Shown piece by piece: positions 17,555 through 26,363 of a DNA stretch of 64,000 nt. Where the stretch lies: contig NZ_LPVZ01000013.1 in assembly GCF_001613795.1 (NCBI RefSeq), positions 1 to 64,000 on the forward strand, read 5' to 3'. Under the pieces are notes generated by a model that was not told where the DNA came from, made no database searches, and saw only the letters and a list, made by a program, of their open reading frames with translations. The translations under genes and the position numbers were made by a program. Numbering within the stretch: the first letter of the stretch is position 1; the number at the start of each line of letters is the position of its first letter. The DNA is from Thalassospira sp. MCCC 1A01148 (GTDB lineage: Bacteria; Pseudomonadota; Alphaproteobacteria; Rhodospirillales; Thalassospiraceae).

Positions 17555-17594
17555 AAAAAAGCGGCGTCCTTACATTGAAGGACGCCGCTTTTTT
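17555..17594. terminator. Bidirectional terminator, mainly for lldD-like gene
   Basis: A perfect 17-bp stem (AAAAAAGCGGCGTCCTT and complement) with loop ACATTG. A and T runs at the stem ends make it functional on both strands. It lies between rpsI and the convergent flavoenzyme gene. Confidence 0.9.
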
Positions 17595-17620
17595 GTTTCG
17601 TATCAAGACGTGTCTGTTGC

Positions 17621-18784
17621 CTATTGCCAGCGGTCCGAGAAATCGCGCGGGATCATCAGAATATCGCGATCCACCTTGGTAATGTCGGTATGCCCGCAAA
17701 GCGCCATGGAAACTTCAAGCTCCTTGTGAATGAGCTCCAGCGTTTTGGTCACACCCGCTTCACCCATCGCACCCAGGCCATAGACATAAGCACGGCCGAT
17801 ATAGGTGCCCTTGGCACCAAGCGCCAGGGCCTTCAACACGTCCTGACCAGAACGGATCCCGCTATCAAGGTGGACTTCGATCTTGTCCCCGACGGCATCC
17901 ATGATCGCTGGCAGTGCGCGAATAGAGGACAGGGCACCATCAAGCTGGCGACCGCCATGGTTGGAAACGATGATGGCATCTGCGCCGACATTCAGCGCCT
18001 CGAGCGCATCGCGCGGATCCATGATCCCCTTGATGATCAGCGGCCCGTCCCACATCTTGCGGAATTCGCGAATACGATTCCAATCAAGCGATACATCAAA
18101 CGCCTCGGCCGTCCAGGTGCTCAGCGATGACGCATCGGCAACCCCCTTGGCATGGCCGACAATGTTGCCAAAGAAGCGCCGCTTGGTGCCGAGCATGCCA
18201 AGGCCCCATTGTACCTTGGTCATCATGTTGGTGACCGATTTGAACGTCAGCTTGGGCGGGGCGGACAGGCCATTTTTGAGATCCTTGTGGCGCTGGCCCA
18301 GCATCTGAAGATCCACCGTGATGACCGCGGCCGAACATTTGGCGGCTTTGGCGCGGTCAAACAGGCGCTGCATGAAGTCATCGTCTTTGAGCGTGTAGAC
18401 TTGCAACCAGAATGGCTTGGAAGTGTTTTCGGCGACGTCCTCGATCGAGCAGATCGACATGGTCGACAGCGTATAGGGGACGCCGAACTTCTCTGCGGCG
18501 CGGGCGGCCTTGATCTCGCCATCAGCACTTTGCATCCCGGTCAGTCCGACCGGGGCAAGGGCGACGGGCATGCTCACATCCTGACCGATCATCTGGCTTT
18601 TGGTGGAGCGTCCGGCCATGTCGATTGCGACGCGCTGACGCAGGTGAATTTCCTGAAAATCCGTGGTGTTTTCACGGAATGTCTGCTCGGTCCAGCTTCC
18701 GGATTCTGCGTAATCATAAAACATCCGCGGTGTGCGTCGTTTATAGATACGTTTCAGGTCTTCGACGCAGGTAATCACTGGCAT
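17621..18784 (-). CDS. lldD: FMN-dependent alpha-hydroxy-acid dehydrogenase (L-lactate type)
   Basis: A 387-aa enzyme of the glycolate oxidase/L-lactate dehydrogenase family, close in length to E. coli LldD (396). It oxidises an L-2-hydroxy acid, probably lactate, to the keto acid and feeds electrons to the respiratory chain. The active-site motif SNHGGRQLDG (base His), FYDYAESGSWTEQTFREN at the N-terminus and HLDSGIRSGQDVLKALALGA for FMN phosphate binding are all present. I chose the ATG at 18784, with GGAG 9-10 nt upstream. Specificity (lactate, mandelate or another acid) is not settled by sequence. No lactate permease is adjacent. Confidence 0.88.
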   Translation of the reverse strand: MPVITCVEDLKRIYKRRTPRMFYDYAESGSWTEQTFRENTTDFQEIHLRQRVAIDMAGRSTKSQMIGQDVSMPVALAPVGLTGMQSADGEIKAARAAEKFGVPYTLSTMSICSIEDVAENTSKPFWLQVYTLKDDDFMQRLFDRAKAAKCSAAVITVDLQMLGQRHKDLKNGLSAPPKLTFKSVTNMMTKVQWGLGMLGTKRRFFGNIVGHAKGVADASSLSTWTAEAFDVSLDWNRIREFRKMWDGPLIIKGIMDPRDALEALNVGADAIIVSNHGGRQLDGALSSIRALPAIMDAVGDKIEVHLDSGIRSGQDVLKALALGAKGTYIGRAYVYGLGAMGEAGVTKTLELIHKELEVSMALCGHTDITKVDRDILMIPRDFSDRWQ

Positions 18785-19165
18785 GAGCTCAACTCCGAAT
18801 AAAATGTGCCTTGTATTGGTAATACCAGTTTCCGACATCGCAGCAAACCGAATTGAGGTTCAGTTTTTGATTTGTGACTATCGGCTGCCAGAATTCGGGC
18901 GATGTTGTTGTCATCAAAGAATTTTAAAAAGAGGGATCGAAAATTCGCAAGGGTGTGATAATAACACTCCTCTGACGCGATAATTTTCTGAATTTAAGGT
19001 GTGATCCAATGGTTGGAACGATGCGACGAGTTTTCAAAACATAATTGTTTGAACCTCTGTTGGATGACCTTGTGATGTATGAAGGGCCGCTAATGGAGCG
19101 GTCTTTTTTTATGCCAATTTGATTGGTTGGCAATGACCTGAACCCCAAAGAAAGGGACCCCTGAT
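18785..19165. other. Intergenic region with an orphan terminator
   Basis: Lies between lldD (minus strand) and the GNAT gene (plus strand). It has no convincing ORF. It contains an imperfect dyad AGGGTGTGATAATAACACTC near 18950 and a strong + strand terminator at 19085-19110 with no + strand gene in front of it. This suggests a small RNA or a leader attenuator ending near 19110. Confidence 0.5.
19085..19110 (+). terminator. Orphan Rho-independent terminator
   Basis: GGCCGCT pairs with AGCGGTC (one G-T) around AATGG, followed by seven T. The nearest + strand gene upstream, rpsI, has its own terminators 1.5 kb away. The hairpin lies 55 nt before the GNAT start. Confidence 0.75.
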
Positions 19166-20065
19166 ATGCAGTACAGAAAGCTGCACGACGCCGATTTTGA
19201 TGCCGCAACCGCATTCCTTGCCAACCATGCTGCGACTTGCATGGTGCTGCGCGGGAACATGCGCACTGCCGGTATCGAACGACGTCGTCATCCGCTTTCT
19301 GGAAACTGGTTCGGGGAAGTTGCCAGCGATGGCAGCATCAGTGCGATTGTTGCGCAGTTTGCCAATGGCAATGTTTTTGTCGAGGCGGGGGATCAAGATA
19401 CGGTTCCGGCTGCTTTGACAGAGGTATTTGTGTCTGATCCGCTTAAACCGGTGGCGGGTGTCTTTGGTGATGCTGCCCCGGCGCAAGACATGCTGTGCCA
19501 ACTTGGGTTAAAGGATGCGTCCTATGCGATCAATGCATCGGATGTGCTTTACGAGCTTGATCTGGAAAGCCTGATCGTGCCGCAAAATGCACGTGCTGAT
19601 GATTTTCAGATGGTCGATGCAGAAAAGATCGAACGCAATACCTTGCTGCGCTGGTTGCGCGCCTATGAGATCGAGGCCTTGGGGGCGGCAGACACCCCGA
19701 GCCTGGACAGCAAGATCGCCTCACGCCTTGTCCATGCGCTTGATGCACGGACGATGTGGGGGCTGATCGTTGATGGCAAGGCAGTGTCGCTTTCGGGCTT
19801 CAACGCAACCTTGCCCGATATGGTCCAGGTTGGCCCCGTGTGGACGCCGCCCGAAGAACGCTCGAATGGATATGCCCGTATTCTGGTTGCCAAGACGCTT
19901 CTGGCTGTGCGTGCCCGTGGCGTTAAGCGCGCCATCCTCTCAACCGATAGCGAAGCGGCGGCAAAGGCCTATGAAGCGCTTGGTTTTAAAAAGGTCGGGC
20001 ATTACCGGTTGGCTTTGTTGAAGTCGACCGTTTCAGTCGGTTTTGAGCAGGTTAAACTTGCTTAA
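19166..20065 (+). CDS. GNAT-family N-acetyltransferase
   Basis: A 299-aa protein with an N-terminal half of no recognised identity (1-160) and a C-terminal GNAT domain. In the latter, VGPVWTPPEERSNGYARILV is the acetyl-CoA-binding motif A region, with the R/G pattern degenerated to RSNGYA. AAAKAYEALGFKKVGHYRLAL is motif B. It probably acetylates an amine on a small molecule or protein; the substrate is unknown. AAGGGA lies 8 nt before the ATG. Confidence 0.82.
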   Translation: MQYRKLHDADFDAATAFLANHAATCMVLRGNMRTAGIERRRHPLSGNWFGEVASDGSISAIVAQFANGNVFVEAGDQDTVPAALTEVFVSDPLKPVAGVFGDAAPAQDMLCQLGLKDASYAINASDVLYELDLESLIVPQNARADDFQMVDAEKIERNTLLRWLRAYEIEALGAADTPSLDSKIASRLVHALDARTMWGLIVDGKAVSLSGFNATLPDMVQVGPVWTPPEERSNGYARILVAKTLLAVRARGVKRAILSTDSEAAAKAYEALGFKKVGHYRLALLKSTVSVGFEQVKLA

Positions 20066-20152
20066 AGGGTCGGCTGGCACAATGTGGGCAGATGAAAACA
20101 CATCCTGACGCGATCATGTATCGTGCCGTTCAAGGTGCCAGAAAGGAAAGTT

Positions 20153-20926
20153 ATGAAGAACTATTTTGTCATTACCGCCGGTCGCACGGGCTCTGCCTGG
20201 TTGGCGGATTTCCTTTCTGAAAATCTGAAAATAGACGCGATACACGAACCGCTTGGTATAGATGATTTTGGCGTCCGCATGCCCGATATCCGTACCATGC
20301 GGAATTTCAACAACTACGGTAACAATGCATTCGTCAAAGATTTCTGGACCCGCAAGTTTGACAGCATTCCAGACGGTATATATGCCGAGACCAACCATAC
20401 CCTGTGCAAATGCGGCTTACTGGAAAACCTTGCCGAAAGTGACCGGACAGATTTCACGACACTGATCATTCTGAAGCGCGACATCGTCAAACAGTGCGTG
20501 AGTTACCTTGTTCGAAGTGATTTTGGTAATATCACGCTGGCTTGGCAGTGGTATCTGCACCCGTCCTATCAAAAGAAGCTGGTCAATTTCCAGCCTTTTG
20601 CCCAGTTGGGCGGATTGGGCATGCCGCTTTGGTATTGTTACGAAATGCAGGCCCGTCAGGAGTACTACCGCCAGAAATATTCTGACCAGATCGAGATGAT
20701 TGATGTCACTCTTGATGATGCTATCAAGGAAGAGGGTGCGAAAGCCTTCCTTAAAGACCTTGGCATTGACGGTGACTGCATCATGCCGCCCAAGAAGAAT
20801 GCCAACAAGGCAAAGCCGCCCCAGCAGCTTGTTGATCAGGTTTCGGACATTATCAGCAAGATCAGCTTTGACAGTAGCAAGATTGCAAGTGAAGCCATCA
20901 ACGGTGGCTTCACTTTTGATGCCTGA
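20153..20926 (+). CDS. Sulfotransferase-like protein
   Basis: A 257-aa protein. Its N-terminal ITAGRTGSAWLADFLSE fits the 5'-phosphosulfate-binding loop of PAPS-dependent sulfotransferases. A later LIILKRDIVKQCVSYL fits the 3'-phosphate-binding R-x-x-x-x-x-x-S region. It would transfer sulfate from PAPS to an unknown acceptor, perhaps a surface glycan or lipid. I chose the ATG at 20153, with AAAGGAAAG directly upstream. No glycosyltransferase or PAPS-synthesis genes are adjacent. Confidence 0.72.
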   Translation: MKNYFVITAGRTGSAWLADFLSENLKIDAIHEPLGIDDFGVRMPDIRTMRNFNNYGNNAFVKDFWTRKFDSIPDGIYAETNHTLCKCGLLENLAESDRTDFTTLIILKRDIVKQCVSYLVRSDFGNITLAWQWYLHPSYQKKLVNFQPFAQLGGLGMPLWYCYEMQARQEYYRQKYSDQIEMIDVTLDDAIKEEGAKAFLKDLGIDGDCIMPPKKNANKAKPPQQLVDQVSDIISKISFDSSKIASEAINGGFTFDA

Positions 20927-21019
20927 TACGGTTCGGGTGGCAACGATGCTTGGCGCTTTGGGGCGTAACTAAAACGTGGATCGTTTCTTTGATGCCCTAA
21001 ACATATAACGAGGCCGGTC

Positions 21020-22369
21020 TTGACCCGTCGCCTGCTTTGTCAGTTTAGCTTGAACTTGTTTTTGGTGCTTGCCGCGTCTTTCGTGTGTGGCATGCGCATT
21101 GAGGTTGCACGTGCGCAAGATGATGCGCTTGATCTTTCACAAGTTCTCTATCGCTTCGAAAATCGCGCGCTTACGCTTGGGCGTTATGGTGCGGTGGCCG
21201 TTTTTCAGGAGCGTCTTTTTGCGCGGGCGGGGAATTGTGCGGGTAAGTCCGCCAGCAATTATGGCTCGGCCGATGGGATTGTCGGGGCGAAGACGCGTCA
21301 GGCGATTGTTGATTTGCAGCCTTGCCTGAATGCGTCTGTGCGCGCAGCGGTCGGGGCCGAGAGTTACGGGGCGATCACGGTCGGTCTTTGGCGGTTGTTG
21401 ATGCCAGCACAGTTACCGCCGCCTGATGCGATCACACGGGCCAACCATCTGACGTTTGCGTTGGAAGGCACGGATTATGACGTGATCCAGTTCAATTTCT
21501 GTCAGTCAAAAAATCCCCGCAGCGGAAAGACCTTTCTGGAGGGAGATCCGTACTGCCACACCAATGATCCGCGTGCCTATCTGACATGGGGGCCGCGCGG
21601 GGCGACAGCCGGGGCGGGGGCGGAAATTCAGCAGATCCTGTTTGCGGCAGAACGGGCCAATCCGGGATTGCTGCAAAACGTGTTTGGCCCGTTTACCGAG
21701 GACATGCACAGGCTTGCCCTTGGCAATAATGACGCGGCCTTTGATGTGTTGTGTGCAATATGGGTCGATGACGCAAAACGTAATGCATTTAAGAAACGTT
21801 TTGCCGCCTATGGCGCAAGACCCGAAGTGCAGGCGGCCTATCATCGGGTCTATGATGCAGCCAATGCCGATGGCGGAAAAATAGCGCGATTTTTCAAGCT
21901 GTATGCCGCCCTTAAACCAGTCATCGGACGCGACCCCAGCGAGATTGATCTGGCATTCTTTATCGACCGTGCAACCCATGGATCAGTGCCGCCGGGTGAT
22001 ATCAGTTCGCTTGTCGAAAGGATGACAAAATTTGCGACCCGCACACGCGATGTGCCAAGCCCGGGCACGCTTCGTAAACAACTGGCCGCATGGTTGCCGA
22101 CCCACCACAAATATAATGACCGACTGGCGCGTGATGCCATTTTTCTGATTGATGACGCGGATGTGGTGTTATCGGATGCCCATCGGCGCATGTGGTTGCA
22201 GCGATCCGGATTGAAAGCCAGCGACTTCGGGCTTTCCGACGCGCGATACGTTGCAAGCTATCCCGTAGCAAGCCCAACCGGATACGAGAAGATCGAGAAG
22301 TTTTACACCGTACGGCCCGAAGATGCGCGCGCCTGTCCGGACACAGTGCGCCGTGCGCGCAAAAAATAG
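21020..22369 (+). CDS. Secreted protein with possible peptidoglycan-binding and lysozyme-like regions
   Basis: A 449-aa protein with a signal peptide ending near VARAQDD (about residue 33). Residues 45-105 resemble a PG_binding_1 repeat (YGSADGIVGAKTRQAIVDLQ). The central region (140-260) has FALEGTDYD, then LTWGPRGATAGAGAEIQQIL, whose glutamate-containing pattern recalls lysozyme- or chitosanase-fold hydrolases. That resemblance is weak. Several Cys residues suggest disulfides. The start is a TTG with GAGG about 8 nt upstream. I infer a cell-wall-associated secreted protein, possibly a hydrolase. Confidence 0.65.
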   Translation: MTRRLLCQFSLNLFLVLAASFVCGMRIEVARAQDDALDLSQVLYRFENRALTLGRYGAVAVFQERLFARAGNCAGKSASNYGSADGIVGAKTRQAIVDLQPCLNASVRAAVGAESYGAITVGLWRLLMPAQLPPPDAITRANHLTFALEGTDYDVIQFNFCQSKNPRSGKTFLEGDPYCHTNDPRAYLTWGPRGATAGAGAEIQQILFAAERANPGLLQNVFGPFTEDMHRLALGNNDAAFDVLCAIWVDDAKRNAFKKRFAAYGARPEVQAAYHRVYDAANADGGKIARFFKLYAALKPVIGRDPSEIDLAFFIDRATHGSVPPGDISSLVERMTKFATRTRDVPSPGTLRKQLAAWLPTHHKYNDRLARDAIFLIDDADVVLSDAHRRMWLQRSGLKASDFGLSDARYVASYPVASPTGYEKIEKFYTVRPEDARACPDTVRRARKK

Positions 22370-22530
22370 GCTTTGATGACCTGCTGCCATGATCAGGCCG
22401 CATGGGAATGTTGCAGATTATCAGGGATATTTGCCGCCTAATTGCTTGCATCTGCGGGCCTTGTTTGCCAACATCCGCGCGTTATCAATACCCGCAAATG
22501 GCGGGTGCCTAACTTGGAGCAAGATTTGAT

Positions 22531-23577
22531 ATGAGCGACGTTAAGGTCAAAGTCGGAATTCTCGGTGCCAGTGGCTATACCGGGGCGGAACTGGTTCGCA
22601 TTCTTGCGCATCATCCAGCTTCGGAAATTACCCTGTTGACCGCAGACCGACGCGCCGGACGTCCGTTCGGGGAAGTTTTCCCGCATCTTGCCCATATTGA
22701 TCTGCCAACCATGATCAAGATCGATGACGCGGACTGGTCGACTGTGGACCTGATTTTCTGCGCGCTGCCGCATGGCACGACACAGGAAGTCATTGCCGGT
22801 TTGCCGAGCCATGTGAAGGTTGTTGATCTGTCAGCAGACTTCCGCCTGTTTGATCCGTCGACCTACAAGGAATGGTATGGCGCGGACCATGCGGCACAGG
22901 ACCTGCAGAAGGAAGTGGCCTATGGCCTGACCGAACTGCACCGTGAAAAGATCAAGTCGGCCCGCGTGGTTGCCAATCCGGGGTGCTATCCGACCCCGGT
23001 GCAACTGGCGCTGACACCGCTTCTTGAAGGCAAGATGGTGCATGCCGAAGACATCATTATTGATGCCAAATCCGGTGTGACCGGGGCAGGGCGTTCGCCC
23101 AAGGAAATGACCCTGTTTGCCGAAGTGACCGAAGGCATTCATGCCTATGGCACCGGCGGGCACCGCCACGCACCCGAAATCGAGCAGGGCCTTGCCTGGG
23201 CGAGTGGCATTGATGTTGTGGTGAACTTTTCACCGCACTTGATGCCGATGAGCCGCGGTATCCTGGAGTCCATCTATGTCAAAATGACCGATGGCACGAC
23301 GCCCGAAGACATTCAGGCCGCCCTTGAAAAGCGTTACGCGGACGAGCCGTTTGTCCGTATTCTGCCGTTTGGTGTTACCCCCCAGACCCGTCATGTGCGC
23401 GGTTCGAACTATGTTCTGATGGGGGTGGTCAAGGACCGTGTGCCTGGCCGTGTGATCATTGTTGCGGTTGAAGACAACCTTGTGAAGGGTGCATCAGGCC
23501 AGGCGGTTCAGAACATGAATGTGATGCTGGGCCTGCCTGAAACCATGGGGCTTGAGATCGAGCCGCTGTTCCCGTAA
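22531..23577 (+). CDS. argC: N-acetyl-gamma-glutamyl-phosphate reductase
   Basis: Third step of arginine biosynthesis: NADPH reduction of N-acetylglutamyl phosphate to the semialdehyde. It has 348 aa, matching the long (type 1) form. It shows the NADP loop GILGASGYTGAELVR, the active-site ANPGCYPTP (Cys152) and SGVTGAGRSPKE, and the His-rich GTGGHRHAPEIEQ. GGAGC is close to the ATG. It is monocistronic with a terminator. Other arg genes are not in the window. Confidence 0.97.
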   Translation: MSDVKVKVGILGASGYTGAELVRILAHHPASEITLLTADRRAGRPFGEVFPHLAHIDLPTMIKIDDADWSTVDLIFCALPHGTTQEVIAGLPSHVKVVDLSADFRLFDPSTYKEWYGADHAAQDLQKEVAYGLTELHREKIKSARVVANPGCYPTPVQLALTPLLEGKMVHAEDIIIDAKSGVTGAGRSPKEMTLFAEVTEGIHAYGTGGHRHAPEIEQGLAWASGIDVVVNFSPHLMPMSRGILESIYVKMTDGTTPEDIQAALEKRYADEPFVRILPFGVTPQTRHVRGSNYVLMGVVKDRVPGRVIIVAVEDNLVKGASGQAVQNMNVMLGLPETMGLEIEPLFP

Positions 23578-23591
23578 CGGTGTGCGGCAAA

Positions 23592-23640
23592 GGCAATAAA
23601 AAAAGGGCGTCATTACCGAATGGCACCCTTTTTTATTGCC
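23592..23640. terminator. Bidirectional terminator between argC and a solute-binding protein gene
   Basis: GGCAATAAAAAAAGGG pairs with CCCTTTTTTATTGCC around a partly mismatched centre. A/T runs inside the stem suit both convergent genes. Confidence 0.75.
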
Positions 23641-23679
23641 TGCGCCCGGTGCTTGCTGGTCCGGCCAGTCCGACCTGTG

Positions 23680-24555
23680 TTAGTTGAGCTCCCCCGTCGG
23701 GTTGATTTCGGCAAGATCGGCGGCAGGCCAGTATTCCTGATGCACGCGGGCGATGAAGCCTTCGGCATGGAGGTCGGTCATGATCTGGCTGATCTGGTCC
23801 AGTCGGGTCATAAGCGATGAGTTGCGCGATACAGCAAGATGAATATCGTTGCTGTGATTGGTACGATAGGGGGCCTTGGCGATGATATTGCCAAGGCCGG
23901 CACGTCGAATTTGATAATCTGCATTGGCATCGGAACCGACCATCGCATCGACCCGTTTGGCCGCCAGCATCCTGAGCAAAAGGATTTCACTGTTGGCTTC
24001 GACTTTTTCAAGTCTGTCGTCACTGTCAAACGGTTCGAAATAGCGGGAATCCACCACAGCCCCCAAGGTGAGTTGATAGAGGTCTGAATAGGCGGAAATT
24101 GTCACCGGGTTTTTGCGATTATAGTAGAAAACAGGGGTGACACGACTATAGGCCGGTTTGATGAAACGGGCATATGTGGCCCGTTCCTGGGTGTAGGCGA
24201 TGCTGGTCATGATATCAATATCACCGGTTTCAAGCATCTTCAGGCACCGCCGCCACGGGCAAGTATGGGGTTGCAATTCAAGACCAAGACGCTTGGCCAC
24301 CTCTTTCATGATGGCGCGATCAATACCGTGCTGTTTGCCGTTGCGGTCTTCGATCGCAAATGGTTCCCAAACCGAGAACGTCACACGCAACACCCCGCGG
24401 GCATGATCGTGGTTTTCGCTTAGCATATGGCCATGCGAAACGGTGGAAAGCAGACATAAGACAAGGGCAAAAGCCGATATTGTGCAACCGCGTAACCAGT
24501 TGTCTGTCTGGCCTTTGACATTGATGCGCGCCTTTGTGGGCGATGGCATGAGCAT
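23680..24555 (-). CDS. Periplasmic amino-acid-type solute-binding protein (SBP_bac_3)
   Basis: A 291-aa protein with a signal peptide (hydrophobic ISAFALVLCLLSTVSH). The family-3 binding fold is shown by LRVTFSVWEPFAIEDRNGKQHGIDRAIMKE, CPWRRCLKMLETGDIDIM and RVDAMVGSDANADYQIR. No ABC permease or ATPase is nearby, so it may be an orphan sensor-type or scavenging protein. It shares a PW[KR]R motif with the proteins at 25.4 and 43.5 kb. The start may be the ATG at 24555 or 24549. Confidence 0.85.
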   Translation of the reverse strand: MLMPSPTKARINVKGQTDNWLRGCTISAFALVLCLLSTVSHGHMLSENHDHARGVLRVTFSVWEPFAIEDRNGKQHGIDRAIMKEVAKRLGLELQPHTCPWRRCLKMLETGDIDIMTSIAYTQERATYARFIKPAYSRVTPVFYYNRKNPVTISAYSDLYQLTLGAVVDSRYFEPFDSDDRLEKVEANSEILLLRMLAAKRVDAMVGSDANADYQIRRAGLGNIIAKAPYRTNHSNDIHLAVSRNSSLMTRLDQISQIMTDLHAEGFIARVHQEYWPAADLAEINPTGELN

Positions 24556-24668
24556 CTTTCTTTTCGATGAGTTTCCTTTTTGACATGTTAGGCCTTAAAC
24601 TTGAAAAACAAGATGTGCTGCGTCGTGGATGCATCCCCGAACTGTTGAATATGAAAGGTCCCATCATC

Positions 24669-25196
24669 ATGCGTTTGTCCTATCGCGGGGTAAAACCCAC
24701 CATTGATGAAACCGCGTTTATTGCCCCGAATGCGACCATCATTGGGGATGTCGAAATCGGGGCAGAGACGGGTATCTGGTTTGGATGTGTAGTTCGTGGC
24801 GATGTGCATGAAATCCGCATCGGTTCGCGTACCAATATTCAGGACCTGACCATGGTACATGTCGCCAAGGGGAAGTTTGGGACCTATATCGGCGATGACG
24901 TCACCATCGGGCATTCGGCCATCATTCACGCCTGTACGCTTGAAGATCGAAGTTTTGTCGGTATGGGCGCGACCGTCATGGATGGTTGCGTGATCGAGCA
25001 GGGCGGCATGCTTGGTGCCAATGCGCTTCTGGCGCCGGGAAAACGTATTCCCGCGGGCGAGCTGTGGGCCGGTGTGCCAGCACGCAAAGTGCGCGACCTG
25101 ACACAAGAAGAAATCGAGTTTTTCAAGGTTTCTGCGGATCGCTATGCTGATCTGGCGCAGGAATATGTCAAATCAATCCCCGAGGATCTGGCGTAA
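24669..25196 (+). CDS. Gamma-carbonic anhydrase family hexapeptide protein
   Basis: A 176-aa left-handed beta-helix protein of the YrdA/PaaY group. Hexapeptide turns run from GDVEIGAETGIWFGCVVRGD through NIQDLTMVHV and VTIGHSAIIHACTL to LGANALLAPGKRIPAGE. His residues at the expected metal sites (in VHVA, GHSAIIHA) support zinc binding. Carbonic anhydrase activity varies in the family. I chose MRLSYRG (24669), with AAAGG about 11 nt upstream; 24651 is the alternative. Confidence 0.88.
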   Translation: MRLSYRGVKPTIDETAFIAPNATIIGDVEIGAETGIWFGCVVRGDVHEIRIGSRTNIQDLTMVHVAKGKFGTYIGDDVTIGHSAIIHACTLEDRSFVGMGATVMDGCVIEQGGMLGANALLAPGKRIPAGELWAGVPARKVRDLTQEEIEFFKVSADRYADLAQEYVKSIPEDLA

Positions 25197-25408
25197 CCGT
25201 CATTCGCGCCCGTCACAAAAATCAAACCATCTGCAACAGCCTGAGAAGGCTTTCACCGCAGAATGTTTTCAGGCATCATCATATCGTATGAGGGGAACAA
25301 TACGTCTTGTCTGATGAATAAAGTTCGATAGACACACCCGCGAAAAACGCAAGAAAACGACAAAAAATCAGGTGTGCAGATCAGAAACTGGGTGCGGGGA
25401 TTAACCAT

Positions 25409-26218
25409 ATGACTGCCTGGCGTTTTGTGCCATGCGCCGTCGTCTGTTTGTTTGTTCTGTTGCTTTTGGGGATGCAGTCAGGGCAGGCAAAGCCAATGGA
25501 TGACTGTTCGCGACCGCTGCTTGTTCGCGCGTCGGAAACATACAGTCCGTTCAGTATGAAGGATGAAAACGGTTTCGCTATTGGAATCGACAACGCCTTC
25601 ATTTCCAAGGTTTTGAAATCAGTTGGCTGTGATGTTCGGTTTGCCTTCATGCCATGGAAACGTTCGCTTTATGCAATAAAGCAGGGGAATGTCGATATTC
25701 TGCCATCGGCCTCCCTTACCGCGGAGCGGGCAAAATACGGTTTGTTTTCCGTTCCCTACCGAGATGACGTGATCGGTTTTGTCGTCCGTAACGGCGATGC
25801 CGGGCGTATTGGGCTTTCCAGTCTGAAAGATGTGATCGCACAGGGTCTTGTGATCGGACATGTGCGGGGTGCTTATCGCGGCGAGGCGTTCGAGAACTTC
25901 ATGAACAGTCCCGAAGGGGCAAGGCACGTAAGCGACGTGCCGCTTGGTCCGCATGGGCTGCAATTGCTGTTAGCCAACCGGGTGGATTTGCTGTTGGGGA
26001 TACCGGCGGCCTATGTTGCACAGGCCGAACAGCAAGGGCATGGACATAGTGTGGAGGGGCATCCCTTCATTCTGGCGCGTGAACCGGTGCGTCTGATGTT
26101 TTCGGCAAAGACCATCGCCCCGGAACTGGCGCGCAAGATCAGTGACGCGATCCTAAGAGAAACCCAAACCGCAGAATATAAGGTTTTGTATGGCAACCAG
26201 GGTGTTGACCTGAACTAG
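25409..26218 (+). CDS. Periplasmic solute-binding protein (SBP_bac_3)
   Basis: A 269-aa protein. The signal peptide (AVVCLFVLLLLGMQSGQAKP) is followed by a family-3 binding fold with RASETYSPFSMKDENGFAIG, FMPWKRSLYAIKQGNVDILP and a C-terminal AEYKVLYGNQGV. It has no adjacent transporter genes. It is similar in layout to the proteins at 23.7 and 43.5 kb. GGGGA precedes the ATG. Confidence 0.85.
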   Translation: MTAWRFVPCAVVCLFVLLLLGMQSGQAKPMDDCSRPLLVRASETYSPFSMKDENGFAIGIDNAFISKVLKSVGCDVRFAFMPWKRSLYAIKQGNVDILPSASLTAERAKYGLFSVPYRDDVIGFVVRNGDAGRIGLSSLKDVIAQGLVIGHVRGAYRGEAFENFMNSPEGARHVSDVPLGPHGLQLLLANRVDLLLGIPAAYVAQAEQQGHGHSVEGHPFILAREPVRLMFSAKTIAPELARKISDAILRETQTAEYKVLYGNQGVDLN

Positions 26219-26363
26219 GTATGGCAACCTGGTTTCGGGATACTGATGCAAGCGTTGACTTTCATCAAGGCAGAAGGCAACTGTGTAGGTGTAAATGAAT
26301 AGCGTTCGCGATTGAGTGTTCTGCGCTCCGCATTCCTGGACCTGTTGAAGTAAAGTATTGCCG

